From Lineus longissimus (taxonomy: Eukaryota; Nemertea; Pilidiophora; Heteronemertea; Lineidae), in NCBI RefSeq assembly GCF_910592395.1, contig NC_088308.1, positions 15,579,501 to 15,643,500 of the forward strand: a stretch of DNA of 64,000 nucleotides. Reading direction: 5' to 3'. Position 1 is the stretch's first letter. The number at the start of each line of letters is the position of its first letter. The notes under the pieces were generated by a model that saw only the letters and a list, made by a program, of their open reading frames with translations, was not told where the DNA came from and searched no databases. The translations under genes were made by a program, and so were the position numbers. Below are positions 11,469 through 24,101 of this stretch, one piece after another.

Positions 11469-12670
11469 TTGTTGCTTAAGTATAAACAAGTGTTTAGTGG
11501 TGACGTTGGCACATTGCCAGGTAAAGTTCACCTGGAAACTGATGGTTCATCTAGTCCGAAAATATTGCCTCCGCGTAAGGTACCTGTCGCCATTCGGGAC
11601 AAGTTTGATCAAAAGTTAGATTATTTGTCCGATATAAAGGTGTTGGCCCCAGTTGATGAGCCAACTGACTGGGTAAGCCAGTTTGTCGTTGCAACTAAGA
11701 AAAATGGCGATCTGAGAATCTGTACCGATCCTGGACCGCTGAACCAGGCATTGAAAAGGGAACACTATCAGGTTCCTGTTATTGACGATGTACTTCCTGA
11801 TCTTGCCAAAGCCCGTGTGTTCTCAAAGTTTGATTTGAAAAATGGATATTGGCATTGTGATCTAGATCATGAAAGTAGCCTTTTAACAACTTTTCAGACC
11901 CTTAGAGGCCGTTATCGTGGGCTCCGTCAACAGTTTGGTCTGAGTTGTTCATCCGAGATTTTTCAGAAGCGTTTATCGCAGGCCCTAGCAGGGCTACCCG
12001 GTGTCTATTGCATACATGATGACATTTTCGTTTGTGGATTTGGTGACATAGACGAAATTGTGAATGCTGATCATGATGTGACTTTGGAGAAGTTTCTCCA
12101 GCGCTGTGTTGAGAACAATATCTTGCTGAACTTGCCTAAAACCGAGCTTAGGAAGTCGGAAATCATCTTTATGGGACATCGTGTCACAAAGAATGGACTG
12201 ATGATGGACCCCGACAAGGTCAAAGCTGTTCTTGAATTAGACAAGTCGGATGGAGTTGAGGCGTTACGCCGCTTTCTTGGATTCGTTAATTATTTAGCAA
12301 AATTTCTGCCTATGCTGTCTGATGTTCTCGAACCTCTTCGAAAGTGGACTCTTAAGGATGCGACGTGGTCTTGGACTGATGTCCATGACAAAGCTTTTGC
12401 TGAAGTGAAACGTCTCGTTACAGTAGATCCTGTCCTAGTGTATTATAATCCTAAACTGCCTCTTGTGATTCAAGAGACGCGAGTGAGAAGGGATTAGGAT
12501 GTGTCCTTCTTCAGGAGGGACGTCCCTGGGCATATGCTAGTCGTGCTTTAACTGGGACTGAAACGAGATATCCCCAGATAGAGAAGGAGATGCTCGCGGT
12601 TGTGTTTGCGCTAGAGAAATTTTATCAATATACCTTTGGCCGTTTTACAACTGTTCTTGGGGATCATTAG
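11469..12670 (+). pseudogene. Gypsy-1 reverse transcriptase and RNase H
   Basis: Reverse transcriptase runs in one frame to about 12,470. Visible blocks are the linker (PTDWVSQFVVATKKNGDLRI), the first catalytic aspartate block (FSKFDLKNGYWHC) and the DD block as CIHDDIFVCG. Several otherwise conserved positions are changed, including the usually hydrophobic 'PFG' region. A frame change at about 12,465-12,475 moves RNase H into another frame (GLGCVLLQEGRPWAYASRAL and EKEMLAVVFALEKF are readable), which stops in-frame at 12,668. The domain is therefore broken. Confidence 0.85.
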
Positions 12671-12742
12671 AAAGTATTCTCAAGAAGCCCCTAACTAGAG
12701 TCCTGCGCAGGCTCCAGGGCATGATTTTGCGAGCGCAGAAAT

Positions 12743-14193
12743 ATGACTTTGAAATTCAGTACCTGCGAGGTAAGGAAATGTACATTGCTGACATGTCTGC
12801 CCTGCGAGGACAGTTCTCAAGTTGAATTTGAACAGATCAACATGGTTAAATTTCTTCCCATTCAGGCTGAGAGACTTGAAGAACTTCATGCTGAGACAGC
12901 TAATGACACTGTTTTACAGAGTTTAAACCAAGTTGTACTCAAAGGTTGGCCAGCGCGCAAAGAAAACCTGCCACATTGTGTTGTGCCATACTTTCATGTC
13001 AGGGATGAAATAACCGCGCAAAATGGACTTCTTTTCCGTGGTGAACGTGTCATTGTTCCTTCCAAACTCCGAAGCTTGATGAAAAAGCTTGTTCACACAT
13101 CTCATCTAGGTGTTGAATCCTGTCTCCGTCGCGCAAGAGAAGCTTTATACTGGCCAAGGATGACCAGTGAATTGAAGGAGTATATTCAGTTGTATGAGAT
13201 ATGTCGCGAGTTTGAAAGCTGTCAGCAGAAAGAGACACTGCAAAATCACGAGTTACCGTCACGACCTTGAGAAAAGGTTGGTTGTGATTTGTTTGAATGG
13301 GATAGCAAAGACTATCTCATTACTGTAGACTATTATAGCAATTTCAGGGAGATCGATAGACTTCGTTCTACTTCTAGTGTAGAGGTTATTAGAAATCTGA
13401 AAGCGCATTTTGCACGCTATGGTTTTCCTGAAGAACTTGTGAGTGACAATGGTGACAATTTGACTCTTCCGAATTTGCTAGTTTTGCTCAAAAGTGGGAC
13501 TTTGATCATGTCACTATTAGCCCGCGTCACAGCCAGTCCAATGGCAAGGTGGAATCTGCTGTGAAAGCCGCCAAGAAGACATTGCGCAAGGCTAAAAGGT
13601 CTGGCACAGACCAGTATCTTGCTGTGTTGGAGACCCGCAACACTCCGACACAAGGTTTGGATAGTAGTCCTGCTCAGAGAATGTTCAATCGCAGAACACG
13701 TACGTTGTTACCCATGAGGTCAACGATGTTGCAATGTAAACCGGTAAATCCTGATATTCGCGAGAAAATGGTTGAAGGACAAGCACGTCAAGCTAAGTAC
13801 TATAATCGTTCAGCTAAAGACTTGACGAGGCTACAGGATGGTGACGTTGTGCCTATGAAACCATACAAAAAGGGAGCCAAGAGTTGGAAAAAGGGTGTTG
13901 TACAGTCAGGTGATGGAAATCGTTCTTACAAGATCCAAACTGATACGGGAACTTTCTGTAGGAATCGAGTGGACCTACGTAAAACAACTGAAACACCGCC
14001 GCCTGTTTTGTCACAACAGTTTGAGGAAATTCAGGATAATGATACTGATATTCCGACTCCACAAGTCGATGTGTCGTCTCATTCTAGTTCTGATCATTCA
14101 GAAAGTGTTGTGCCCAACCCTGTTATTGAGCTTCGCCGCTCCACCAGAGTGAGGCAAGAGCCTGTTAAGTTCAAAGATTATGTCAGAAAATGA
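12743..14193 (+). pseudogene. Gypsy-1 integrase, frameshifted
   Basis: An HHCC-like zinc-binding region is seen around LVHTSHLGVESCLRRAREALYWPRM, with a cysteine pair near YEICREFESC. After a stop at about 13,270 the catalytic core continues with D in LITVDYYSN and D in LVSDNGDN. A further frameshift at about 13,470-13,550 leads to the third catalytic residue, the E in SNGKVESAV. The C-terminal tail (LQDGDVVPMKP...NRVDLRKT) ends at 14,193. The three catalytic acids lie in separate frames, so the protein is not made intact. Confidence 0.8.
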
Positions 14194-14429
14194 AGTGATG
14201 TGCTAGTAACCTCTCCTTCATAGCGCTTATGGTTATTCAATCTTTGAATTGGAGAGTGTTAAGAGTAGAGGAACAGAGCATGAGACAAGTTTGTAGTGTG
14301 ATCAATAGTGTTCAGAAAAGTCTGTTGTGAAAGCATAGTGTGTTCAAAATTCTGTAAAGACAATCGACAGAAACGTTTGTGCGCATTATTCATTATATTT
14401 ACAGTTCAAAGCACAATCTTTGCTATCAT

Positions 14430-14733
14430 GGAGCATCCATTAAGTACGTATGCTCGAAAATGCCAATTTTGATAAAACATTGTAGTCGGGTAACATCCGA
14501 ACTCAGAAGCGTAGGAGTTCACACATCTTGTGAAGAACAAGTATGATTATCCAAATAAGAATAAGAAAGAGGAGAAGATTATTATGATAATATTTATTTT
14601 TTATTTGTTCAAAAAATGGTTCTTGGGTTGCGTACGCAAGACCATTAACCCCCCTCCCCCCCTGTACGCATAGTGTACGGATTTCATAGACCCCCCTCCC
14701 CCCCTCAGTGCGTACGTACTTAATGGATGCTCC
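14430..14733. mobile_element. Short TIR element (MITE) inside the Gypsy-1 3' region
   Basis: Inverted ends GGAGCATCCATTAAGTACGT and its complement enclose about 304 bp with no coding content. The interior holds further palindromes (TTGCGTACGCAA) and two short runs of C. Flanking sequence shows at best a 4-bp TCAT repeat, so the superfamily is not assigned. Confidence 0.6.
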
Positions 14734-14924
14734 CTCATTGTGATTCAGTTCGTACTTGAGTGCTAGTATTTTGTCTTTGATTTGAAATGGTCATTTCAGG
14801 ATCCTAAGTGATTTTATAGTAATTCATCATAGTTGCCTTTATTTCTAAAAGACTCTTGGACTGTAAGTCTTGTGGACAGTTAATTAAGTGTGATTAAACC
14901 TTAACAGATGGTCACGTTCTATCT

Positions 14925-15361
14925 TGAGTGCCTTTGCACCAACAGAGTGCAAAAACAAAGCGATACGGAATTCTTCAGGTTTTCCATCTAGTTTGGCCAC
15001 CACAACACAGTTGGAGCACATTTGCTTCAACAACTTCTAGTTACCAATGACATCACCATCATCAACATCGAGAGCTGACGGAGGTGCTATGCCTGTCAGA
15101 GGCAAATTCATGACAGGAGCAGCAACAACAGCAGGTGCAGCAGCAGCACCACCTCCTATTGGGGGATCGTCAGGTGGCGCCATCTGGATGAAATGAACAA
15201 CACCAACACGCGTTCACATGTGTCTGGAAAGTTCGAAGCGGCAGTGCAGCATGCAGTACTTCAGACGATATTTAACACTCTCTCAAGCGGGTGTGCAGAT
15301 ATCTAAGGTCTTCTACAGAGTCTCTATACATTATTCTTTCCATTTTTACTAGCTGTCACCA
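14925..15361 (-). pseudogene. Gypsy 5' leader and Gag N-terminus, inverted fragment
   Basis: On the minus strand a primer-binding-site-like TGGTGACAGC (15,361-15,352) directly follows an LTR end, and the same word follows the LTR of the Gypsy element at 61,332. An ATG at 15,183 opens a Gag-like start (MAPPDDPPIGGG, then Ala/Pro-rich) that stops at 15,037. Gag-like sequence continues in another frame (KLDGKPEEFRIAL) to about 14,925, where homology ends. Only about the first 80 Gag codons are present. It may be the displaced 5' end of Gypsy-1 or a separate truncated copy. Confidence 0.65.
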
Positions 15362-15532
15362 TGTTACAAGCTCTGGTTATGGGTGACAAGGAATAAATAA
15401 CGACGATGTAATCGAACGAATGTATTAGAAGAAAGCCATCTTGGTACACAACGAACAGGATTGTGGGCGGTCACTAAGGTCACGTGACTTGCCTGGCGCG
15501 ATATACAAATACAATAAGTGCATATTGTAACA
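15362..15532 (-). mobile_element. Gypsy LTR (171 bp)
   Basis: Read on the minus strand it begins TGTTACAATATG and ends CTTGTAACA, so the ends form the inverted pair TGTTAC...GTAACA. It has a TTATTTATTCC stretch near its 3' end and is followed immediately by the primer-binding site. No second copy was found in the window. Confidence 0.7.
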
Positions 15533-18500
15533 ATCTGTTCACGTTACGTCCAAACGCAATTGGAGGTTTGCGTTGTGCCATCCTCACTGTGTTGCCTGCA
15601 CGTCAACACGGATGACAGTCATCTCTGCTGCATGGTGATGAGAGGTCAGATCATTGCTCTGACTCAAGAGGCCAGCTCAGGTGGTCGAGAGAAGTAGCCG
15701 GCAATTCAAATGAGGCGTCGGTTACTTTATCACTTCTGCTTACAATAACGCGGCATATCCCCCTATCTCACTCACAACATGGTGAGGAATGAGATATGCC
15801 ATCTGTCTTCTCAATTCTGCTGACTTTACTGAGAACTGGAAAATCTTCTTTTTCAAATTCCTTCATTTCAAAGCAAGCCTAATACATGTAGTACATGTAA
15901 TGAAAATCATAGTAGGGATGAGGAATAATAACGAATGGAATGAGGAACACCTACCATTATATAAAAATTACATGAAAGATTAATAATAAATTTTATATAA
16001 GGAATTTTATATAAACTTTATATACATTTTTCTTATTTTATTAATAACAAATTTATGTTTTATTAATTTTATATAAGATCTATATGAAAATTTTTATACA
16101 AATTTTAAATAAAATTTATATCAATTTTACTCACGAATTTTGCCCGTGTATCCCCCAGGTCCTGGTGCTCATCCTATGGACTTGAGTAGTGAATGTGACA
16201 GTAATGGTCCGAATATCACACAGTTCATTTTTAACAAGTTTACATCATAACTTACAACTTTTATGTACATCATAGTGAGGTTTGACTTAGTTTGAACACT
16301 TCTTTGTATCTATTTCTAATTAGTCCGGGAGCCGAGTGCTCACCGTATAGATATTTGGTGGTTAGGAATTCATCCTGGTTAAGAAACATGCCACATGTAT
16401 AGTATAATTATAGGTCAAAGTGCACCAAAGGTGCCACCTATCAATCCCCATGAACAAGCCAAAATAGATATTCCCAACTACCCTAATGTCACAAGCTCCC
16501 TTTAACTGCCAGTGACTTGCACTGGTAGCGCCCTCTATGACCATAAAGGCAAATATATGCTCGGTTAGATGCTGGCACCACCTATCCATCACCAAGAACT
16601 TAGCAAAACTCATATTCCAAACCAACCTAATGTGACAAGGTAATTGTCCCTTTAACTGCCAGTGAATCACCTGCAACAAAAAATAGTATTCCATCTCTTT
16701 GGAAGCCAGTCTATATATAAAACCTTATGTGTAACCTTATGTACTCTGGAGTCATGGCTTGTATTGTGCTACTGCTAGAGTTATGAGTGCAAGCTTGATC
16801 GACACCAGCTTGCGTTTGGCCTACTTTTGCAATGATAACTCCCCATGTTACCACGATCATAGGATGAACAGGCTATAGGAAAATACACCTATGGACTGTT
16901 GTGCGTTGAGTTGCTTTCTTTGTGCAAAGTCCAGTAAGCCCTTACTTTGGCTGTGCTACAACTTGAACACCATTGCGCATGGGTTCAGAGCATACTTCAA
17001 ATTTTTTCTATTATAATAATTATTTTTCAAAAAAGCTCTTTATTTTATTGTTGCCATTATTTTTTTATTCAAACAATCTTTCCAGTCAGTGGTTCATCTT
17101 TACCTAAACTGATTGAAAAACACAATAAAAACTTGATAGGGTAGGGTCTTCACCATAATAATGAAATTTTGTCAATGCCTCATGTTGATGACTGATGCGA
17201 TTTCAATTTACTAGAACTTGCCGAATCACGTGTTTTGACCAGTAAATTCAGCTGTAAACCGATAATGAATAATGAAAAATGAAAAAAAAGCCTCATCTTT
17301 TAAAATCTCTCAGACGGTAAACCGGATTAATCATTCCCACCCATGCCCTAATCATCATGATCATACAGACAGCAACATTTGTGACAACCTGGTGCAAACC
17401 ACATTGAAAAACCTTTGAATAGTTAAGAACCCGATCATGCCCGACGCCCACGCCCGGCCCTACCACGCCGAGTTCTACAGACTACCTTTACCAAAATGAA
17501 ATGGTAACAGATCAAACCCCAAATAGAGATGTAATGAAATACTTTCACTTTCTAAAATCGTAAGGTCGCTCAAAATATACGATATTTTTTAGTAATTAGT
17601 AAAGCATGAAGTTGGGTATTATTTTCACACGTTTTACCAAACTTTTATGTTTACAAAAAATATTTTATTACCCACATCCCAATTTTGGATTTATTTTGTG
17701 ACGCGACCTCTTCCCGCCCCTCTTGGTGAGTGTTATTTTCAATCCACACTTGCATGTCAACGGATTGTTGAGATTTCGCGGGAAATGAAATTGTAAACAA
17801 TCGCACGTGCGTAGTTCTAATGTCATTGTCAACAAAAATGCACGCGAGTGGTAGCTGGACGTTGGGTTTTCCCAGTGTTTTGAAAATGGTTTCTTAAAGG
17901 GGGACTATAGGTAGGAGCTGGGGGGGGGGTCAAATTGGTGGTCTGTATTTTACTAATATGTACAGGAATGGGGACAGTGTTGACCGATTTATACGCATGC
18001 ATCCGAGACGGAATTCATTGTGATTGAGGGGGACAATTTTGAGTCCACTGTATATTTTTACGATTATTTGCATGGGGGGGGGGGGGGGGGTTTGGGGGGC
18101 CTTGCTGGTGCATCAGACCTGCCAAGGTGTCAAATGTGTGCAATATTACATTAATAAAGCTGTCGAGTTCCCGCAAGAAATTCCCGGGAAAATCCATATC
18201 CGTATTTGGTATTGAAATGCGAAGTGTGGACCACGTGCGTTGATTTCCAGCACGTGACCTGCAATCATGGATTATGCAGACCGGGCGTCAGGCATGAACG
18301 GGCGTCCGGTCCACGCGTCTTTCATCATAAGCCGTTGAGAAGATATCATAAGTTGTAGGTGTTGATATTAATATGAGCTAGACTGTAGGCCTACACTGCG
18401 GTGCCTTCCATTTATTTTACGTTTATTTTTAGTGTGTGGGGGGTGGTGCTCTTTATTTCCAACTACCTGTGGACACGTGTGGTTGCGCTCTTACTTCCAA

Positions 18501-19464
18501 CTGCCTGTGCCCGGTGGTCACAACGCCTACCTTATCATCATCAGCACTACCAGAACCTGATGTATTCATTTTCCTTTTACTTAGAAGGGGTGTTCTCTCG
18601 TTACGAAAACTGTCGTCTGCCGAACTCGCCATATTTATCAATCAATAACGCGTGACAGACTCAGGCCTACTCCGGAAACTAAAGTCAACGCGGCGATTTG
18701 TTATATCATCCTCGATGTCATGATGTACACATCGATGTTGGCGATATTCTAGACCGAATAAGGTGACGTCAATAGAAGTTGAGAAGTTCCTAGCGCGGGA
18801 AAATACGAATGCGTACTAATATAGCCTATATGTTTGACCAAACCTTCGTCCTTCTGACATGTTTTAGCCAGTGCATTGGGTGGAAGGGGCGGCAGTAGAC
18901 TAGGCCTACTGCATGTATCGGGTGAACTGGACTGTTTACTTCGTAGTCAAATAAGATATCTTGTGTTTTTCCCAACTGAAAGTAGTTCCAGAACGTGGCT
19001 CCAAATTTGTTTGAGTCTTTGAGAGAACCGGATTTTGTGAGAGAAGAAATTAAGAAAGAATGCTGCACACATGAATTAAGAACCTAGGCATCGTTTGATG
19101 ATGAAGCCCAGGTAGCAGCACTTGGATGATATTTTTGATAGTCCTATTTCCCCGAGGCTGATAGGCCTACTAGTGATAGTGATAAGCGCGCAGCAGAAAA
19201 GCCGAAGGCTTGCGAAGCGCTACTATGGTTAAAGTGCATACGACGTATCCAATGTAAACAATGTTTCTCAAGTCCATGGATTCGTTTCAAATGGCTTAAA
19301 TTTGACTTAAAATGGCCGCCAGAAGAGATAAACGCGCGAATGAAGCAACTCGACTATTCTGAGCTCCGAGAGAGAACCACATGAATATTCACACTGTTTT
19401 TTAATCACACTTCAATTTCAGGGGGTTTACCCCCCCCCCCCGACATATGTGTTTTGATTTTTGA
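15533..19464. other. Gene-free stretch with scattered repeat fragments
   Basis: No supported gene. Contents are an AT-rich TTTTATATAAAAT block at about 15,975-16,125 and a fragment at 16,338-16,420 related to 7810-7890 ('gtgctcaccgtatagatattt...aagaaac'). There is also a 17-base G run at 18,074-18,090, and an inverted fragment of the U family at 18,833-18,893 (cttctgacatgttttagccag). Short open frames around 18,400-18,650 have no recognisable motif. Confidence 0.45.
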
Positions 19465-19466
19465 TA

Positions 19467-20911
19467 ACTCACACAACGTAGTGAGTGTGATGGTTACGTG
19501 TGTGTATAAAGTGTAAACAAAATTCATATATCCATCATGTCCATCGAATCTGAAAAAATTTGTGCAGACCCATGACAGTTCCGGTTCCGGTACAGTTTGT
19601 TGCATTCCATACGGGCCGCGCTTGCCGATCCTGCTTTCACGACGCACCGCAACCACAGTTACCATGATTCCCATTGTTGACGCAATTATTTCATGACGTC
19701 ATGAGCCATTGACCAATCACGCAAGTAGATTTATTCACACCGGCGCCACTGTCTTGAAGTGTATCTAAAAATCGTCTGCTAGAACATACAGGACAACAAC
19801 GTCGGCGGAGACAGTTGTGACATTTCATTGCAGACGAAGTAAACGTCCTCTTCTTCTCGATTTACGTACTTTACTTCAAAAAGTCAGTTTTAACACTACT
19901 GCACAAATATAGAGTGGTCTTAAAGTTCCATTTGGATAGAGATTTGACGGACTGATTTGGAAATTCATTCCAACCATGCAACTGTTTCAGAAATGAGAAA
20001 AAGCTCCTGGGTATCATGACATGCATGATGTGTCTTGCCTCTGCATTTTTGTACTCAGACATGTCAGAGGGCTTTCAACTTTCATATCATTGAAGAAATA
20101 ATTCATTCCAATCTACAAGTATATCAATCACATCATTTATTTAAAAATCGTCTGCTAGGACATACAGGACAACGTCGGTGGAGACAGTTGTGACATTTCA
20201 GTTTTCATTGCATAGAGATTTGACGGACTGATTTGGAAATTCATTCCAGCCATGCAACTGTTTCAGAAATGAGAAAAAGCTCCTGGGTGTCATGACATGC
20301 ATGATGTGTCTTGCCTCTGCATTTTTGTACTCGGACATGTCAGAGGGCTTTCAACTTTCATATCATTGAAGAAATAATTCATTCCAATCTACAAGTATAT
20401 CAATCACATCATTTATTTAAGAATCGTCTGCTAGGACATACAGGACAACGTCGGTGGAGACAGTTGTGACATTTCAATTTTCATTGCATTGAGATTTGAC
20501 GGACTGATTTGGAAATTCATTCCAACCATGCAACTGTTTCAGAAATGAGAAAAAGCTCCTCACTCCTGGGTGTCATGACATGCATTCAATTATTATTTCA
20601 CCACAAAGAGCTGCTTCTGTCAGCAGATATGAGACAGCTACCGGGGCGGGGACTATTTCTTTATGGGGCCTTATTGTTCAGCGTCTCCAAGGAATTCTAT
20701 TATTTTAGTGTCCAATGGGGGTGGGGGTGGGGGGGGGGGGGCTTCCCCCCGATGTACTGACTAAAACCTGTCACTTTCAGAGAACGGGGGAGGGGGTTTG
20801 GGGGACTCATCCCCCAATGTACTGGCTAAATATGTCAGAAGGACGGGGGTTTGGGGGGCTCCCCCATGTCAAACAGTTGTGTGAGTTCACTAGAGATTGC
20901 TCTTTACATAT
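19467..20911 (+). mobile_element. U-family element, copy U1 (1,445 bp, TA-flanked)
   Basis: It begins ACTCACACAACGTAGTGAGT, itself a hairpin (ACTCAC/GTGAGT, 8-base loop). It ends AGAGATTGCTCTTTACATAT and is flanked by TA (19,465-19,466 and 20,912-20,913). Three other copies share the same two ends and the TA flanks. The inside contains TGACGTCA motifs, a 276-bp internal tandem repeat and G-rich 'gggggtttgggggactc' blocks. No conserved protein was recognised; an open frame near the first end recurs in every copy only because the DNA is repeated. Confidence 0.75.
19939..20590 (+). repeat. 276-bp internal tandem repeat of the U family
   Basis: 'GAGATTTGACGGACTGATTTGG' starts at 19,939, 20,215 and 20,491, an exact 276-bp spacing, with the last copy partial. 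U2 and U3 carry fewer repeats, so copy number varies between family members. Confidence 0.85.
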
Positions 20912-20913
20912 TA

Positions 20914-21118
20914 ACTCACACAACGTAGTGAGTGTAATGGTTACGTATGTGTATAAAGTGTAAACAAAATTCATATATCCATCATGTCCATCGAATCTGA
21001 AAAAATTTGTGCAGACCCATGACAATTCTGGTTCCGGTATAGTTTGTCGCATTCCATATGGGCCGCGCTTGCCGATCCTGCTTTCACGACGCACCGCAAC
21101 CACAGTTACCATGATTCC
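20914..21118 (+). mobile_element. U2, left part (split by element X)
   Basis: This is the first 205 bp of a second U element, starting ACTCACACAACGTAGTGAGT directly after the TA that ends U1. It stops at CATGATTCC (21,110-21,118) and resumes at the duplicated CATGATTCC at 37,303-37,311, continuing to 38,286. The intact order can be read in U1 at 19,663-19,671. Confidence 0.8.
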
Positions 21119-21162
21119 CAAGGATACCGCGGTGACGTCACATCACGTGATCACATCCCATA

Positions 21163-22350
21163 ATATGTAAAGAGCAATCTCTAGTGAACTCACACAACTG
21201 TTTGACATGGGCATTGGGGAGCCCCCAAAACCCCGTCCTTCTGACATATATAACCAGTACATTAGGGGATGAGTCCCCCAAACCCCCTCCCCGTTCTCTG
21301 AAAGTGACAGGTTTTAGTCAGTACATTGGGGGGAAGGCCCCCCCCCCCCCCCCCCCCCCCCCCATTGGACTCTAAAAATAGAATTCCTTGGCGACGCTGA
21401 ACAATAAGGCCCCATAAAGAAATAGTCCCCGCCCCGGTAGCTGTCTCATATCTGCTGAAAGAAGCAGCTCTTTGTGGTGAAATAATAATTGAACGCATGT
21501 CATGACACCCAGGAGCTTTTTCTCATTTCTGAAACAGTTGCATGGTTGGAATGAATTGCCAAATCAGTCCGTCAAATCTCTATGCAATGAAAATTGAAAT
21601 GTCACAACTGTCTCCACCGACGTTGTCCTGTATGTCCTAGCAGACGATTTTTAAATAAATGATGTGATTGATATACCATTGGAATGAATTATTTCTTCAA
21701 TGATATGAAAGTTGAAAACCCTCTGACATGTCTGAGTACAAAAATGCAGAGGCAAGACACATCATGCATGTCATGACACCCAGGAGCTTTTTCTCATTTC
21801 TGAAACAGTTGCATGGTTGGAATGAATTTCCAAATCAGTCCGTCAAATCTCTATCCAAATGGAACTTTAAGACCACTCTATAATTGTGCAGGAGGGTTAA
21901 AACTGACTTTTTTGAAGTAAAGTACGTAAATCGAGAAGAAGAGGACGTTTGCTTTGGTCTGCAATAAAATGTCACATCTGTCTCCGCCGACGTTGTCCTG
22001 TACATATGTCCTAGCAGACGATTTTTAGAATCATGATGTCCCACACCCGCACTTCAGTGGCGCCGGTGTGAATAAATCTACTTGCGTGAATGGTCAATGG
22101 CTCATGACGACATGAAATAATTGCGTCACGAGGAAGGAAACAATGGGAATCATGGTAACTGTGGTTGCGGTGCGTCGTGAAAGCAGGATCGGCAAGCGCG
22201 GCCTGTATGGAATGCAACAAACTGTACCGGAACCGGAACTGTCATGGGTCTGCACAATTTTTTTCAGATTCGATGGACATGATGGATATATGAATTTTGT
22301 TTACACTTTATACACATACGTAACCATTACACTCACTACGTTGTGTGAGT
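21163..22350 (-). mobile_element. U-family element, copy U3, nested in X
   Basis: Read on the minus strand it has the same two ends as U1 and TA flanks at 21,161-21,162 and 22,351-22,352. It lies 44 bp inside the left end of X. A 26-base C run at 21,338-21,363 replaces a shorter run in other copies. No gene. Confidence 0.75.
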
Positions 22351-22352
22351 TA

Positions 22353-24101
22353 TTACTGATCGCTAGGCCAATCAGATTCAGTCTACTGACAACACCAGCA
22401 CTGAACACATCTCCACGTCTCACTGTTTGGTGCGCTCCTGTACACAAAAACACCAATAGACATGAAATATTGCAATACCTAGTATGGATTCTTCCTGTGT
22501 AAAATAAAATTTACAGAGCAGATTAACTTCCACGAATAAAAAAGACGTTTGGCGTGGCCAAAGTGCGAAAATAATGTCTCCGCTAAAATACACTACGAAA
22601 TACACTAGGCAATGCACTACGCGATAGGCGGTAGAGATGCAGTTGAGTTTGTTATTGTTATTCACAATGTGATCTTATTTCTGTTCCTGAAAAGTTGTTT
22701 TCAGTGTATTTTCTCCTTGAAATCGATCACTTCAGGTACTATTACTGTGCATACCTAGCTAAATTAGTGTCTAGTTTCGTCTCTGATGACATTTATTTCG
22801 TAAAAATCGCTGTTTTTTTCTAAAAAGGTGTTTTTGTGGTCATTTTGGCTGTTTATTTCGAGGGTACGGTAGGAGGTCATCGTTCACTCGATAACTCTTT
22901 TTAAAATGAAATAAAAGCGTTTTAAGATATACGATATGAATTGATATTAATATTCGTCAAGTGGGATTGTCGGTGGACGTTCATTGTTGAATAGTAGTGC
23001 TGGAATTACGAAAATATATCGATATCGTTGAGAATTTATTCATTAGGGGCCTACTCTCAATTTTTTCAACGCCTCTAGCACTGGTAAATTGCCACCATCT
23101 TGAAAAGCAGTGCCGCGGATGTGGATATGTAAAAAGGTTATCGCATCGCCACTACGCCTGAGAACGATGGCTGCCCTGCGCTGCATTGATAGTTCGTAAT
23201 AAATTCACATAAAAACACACCAGAAGATCTCCGATTTTATTTACAAAGATCATATTTTGTTATTTATTGATAAAACAAGCCATTTTACCACAGCAGGTGA
23301 CACATATTAGGCCTGAATAAGACTTTAGAATTTGAAGTGGTGGTGACGATGCCGATATCCAAGATGGCGGAATTATACCAGTGGTCAAATCTCATCTATT
23401 TTGGGTAATTGCATCATTATTTCTTTTTGTGATAGGTGATTTGTAAAATTTTGACAATTATATTTAGCAATATTTCGATAAATGCGGACCTGCTTCTTCC
23501 TCTTTTCGCAATCCGTTCTAAATTGTAAAATTTTGACAATTATATTTAGCAATATTTCGATAAATGCGGACCTGCTTCTTCCTCTTTTCGTAATCCGTTC
23601 GAAGGGGTGACGGTGTTTCGATAACAGCGGGGCGCAAGCCGTCATGGGGGATGTACACTACAATGCACGTGATGATGGTTGAACATTCACTCTCGTTGAC
23701 AGTGTATTATTGAAATATTTGATTGTGATGATGGTGTATTGTACTAGGCCTTGCATGCTCCCAACGTGTGGCATATTTCATATTAGAACCTTGTAGGTCA
23801 ACACTGCTGAATACTACATACCTCATTTATGATCACCAATCTTCTCCCACTCTTTCTTCTTACCGAATGTGTCCACACTGCACTTACGGTCATTGTACTT
23901 TCATCTTATGTAAAATGTAACTTTTTACACGGTTTCAATAAACGATTTGTAATTTGTAATTTGTAAATTATAAATTTCACTAATAATTTGACGCCGCCAA
24001 TTCCACTGGTCTTCGAAATACGTAAGCTACACTGTTGACGACTATGACACTCCTCACAAACCACATTGTGAATCAGACGCCGATAGGCTTGTTTTGATTA
24101 G
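22353..24101. other. Left internal region of X without a recognised gene
   Basis: 23,070-23,400 is a diverged relative of the inside of the element at 49,470-50,762 ('aaattgccaccatcttgaaaagcagt', 'gatgccgatatccaagatggcgga'). An 82-bp tandem duplication starts at 23,441 and 23,523. 23,740-23,975 ends in TTCAATAAACG followed by repeated ATTTGTA, which looks like a LINE 3' tail. No coding region was identified. Confidence 0.5.

Larger units (their letters stand above)
10690..14260 (+). mobile_element. Ty3/Gypsy retrotransposon, 5'-truncated and decayed (Gypsy-1)
   Basis: Domain order is nucleocapsid zinc knuckles, protease, reverse transcriptase, RNase H, integrase and a C-terminal integrase tail, as in Ty3/Gypsy. 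The 5' end is missing: homology starts in the middle of Gag compared with the related element at 61,332-64,000. A purine-rich GGAGAG just before TGTTAAGAG at about 14,252-14,266 may mark the start of a 3' LTR, but no paired LTR was found. Several frameshifts and stops make the element non-functional as it stands. Confidence 0.85.

Noticed and set aside
19405-19674. Recurrent open frame beginning MGIMVTVVAVRRESRIGKRG in all U copies
   Set aside because: It lies in the conserved end of a non-coding repeat; start and length differ between copies and no domain is recognisable.
19467-22350. Single giant fold-back element made of U1 and U3 as arms
   Set aside because: U3 lies inside element X, each U copy has its own TA flanks, and U2 resumes at 37,303, so the inverted arrangement comes from nesting.
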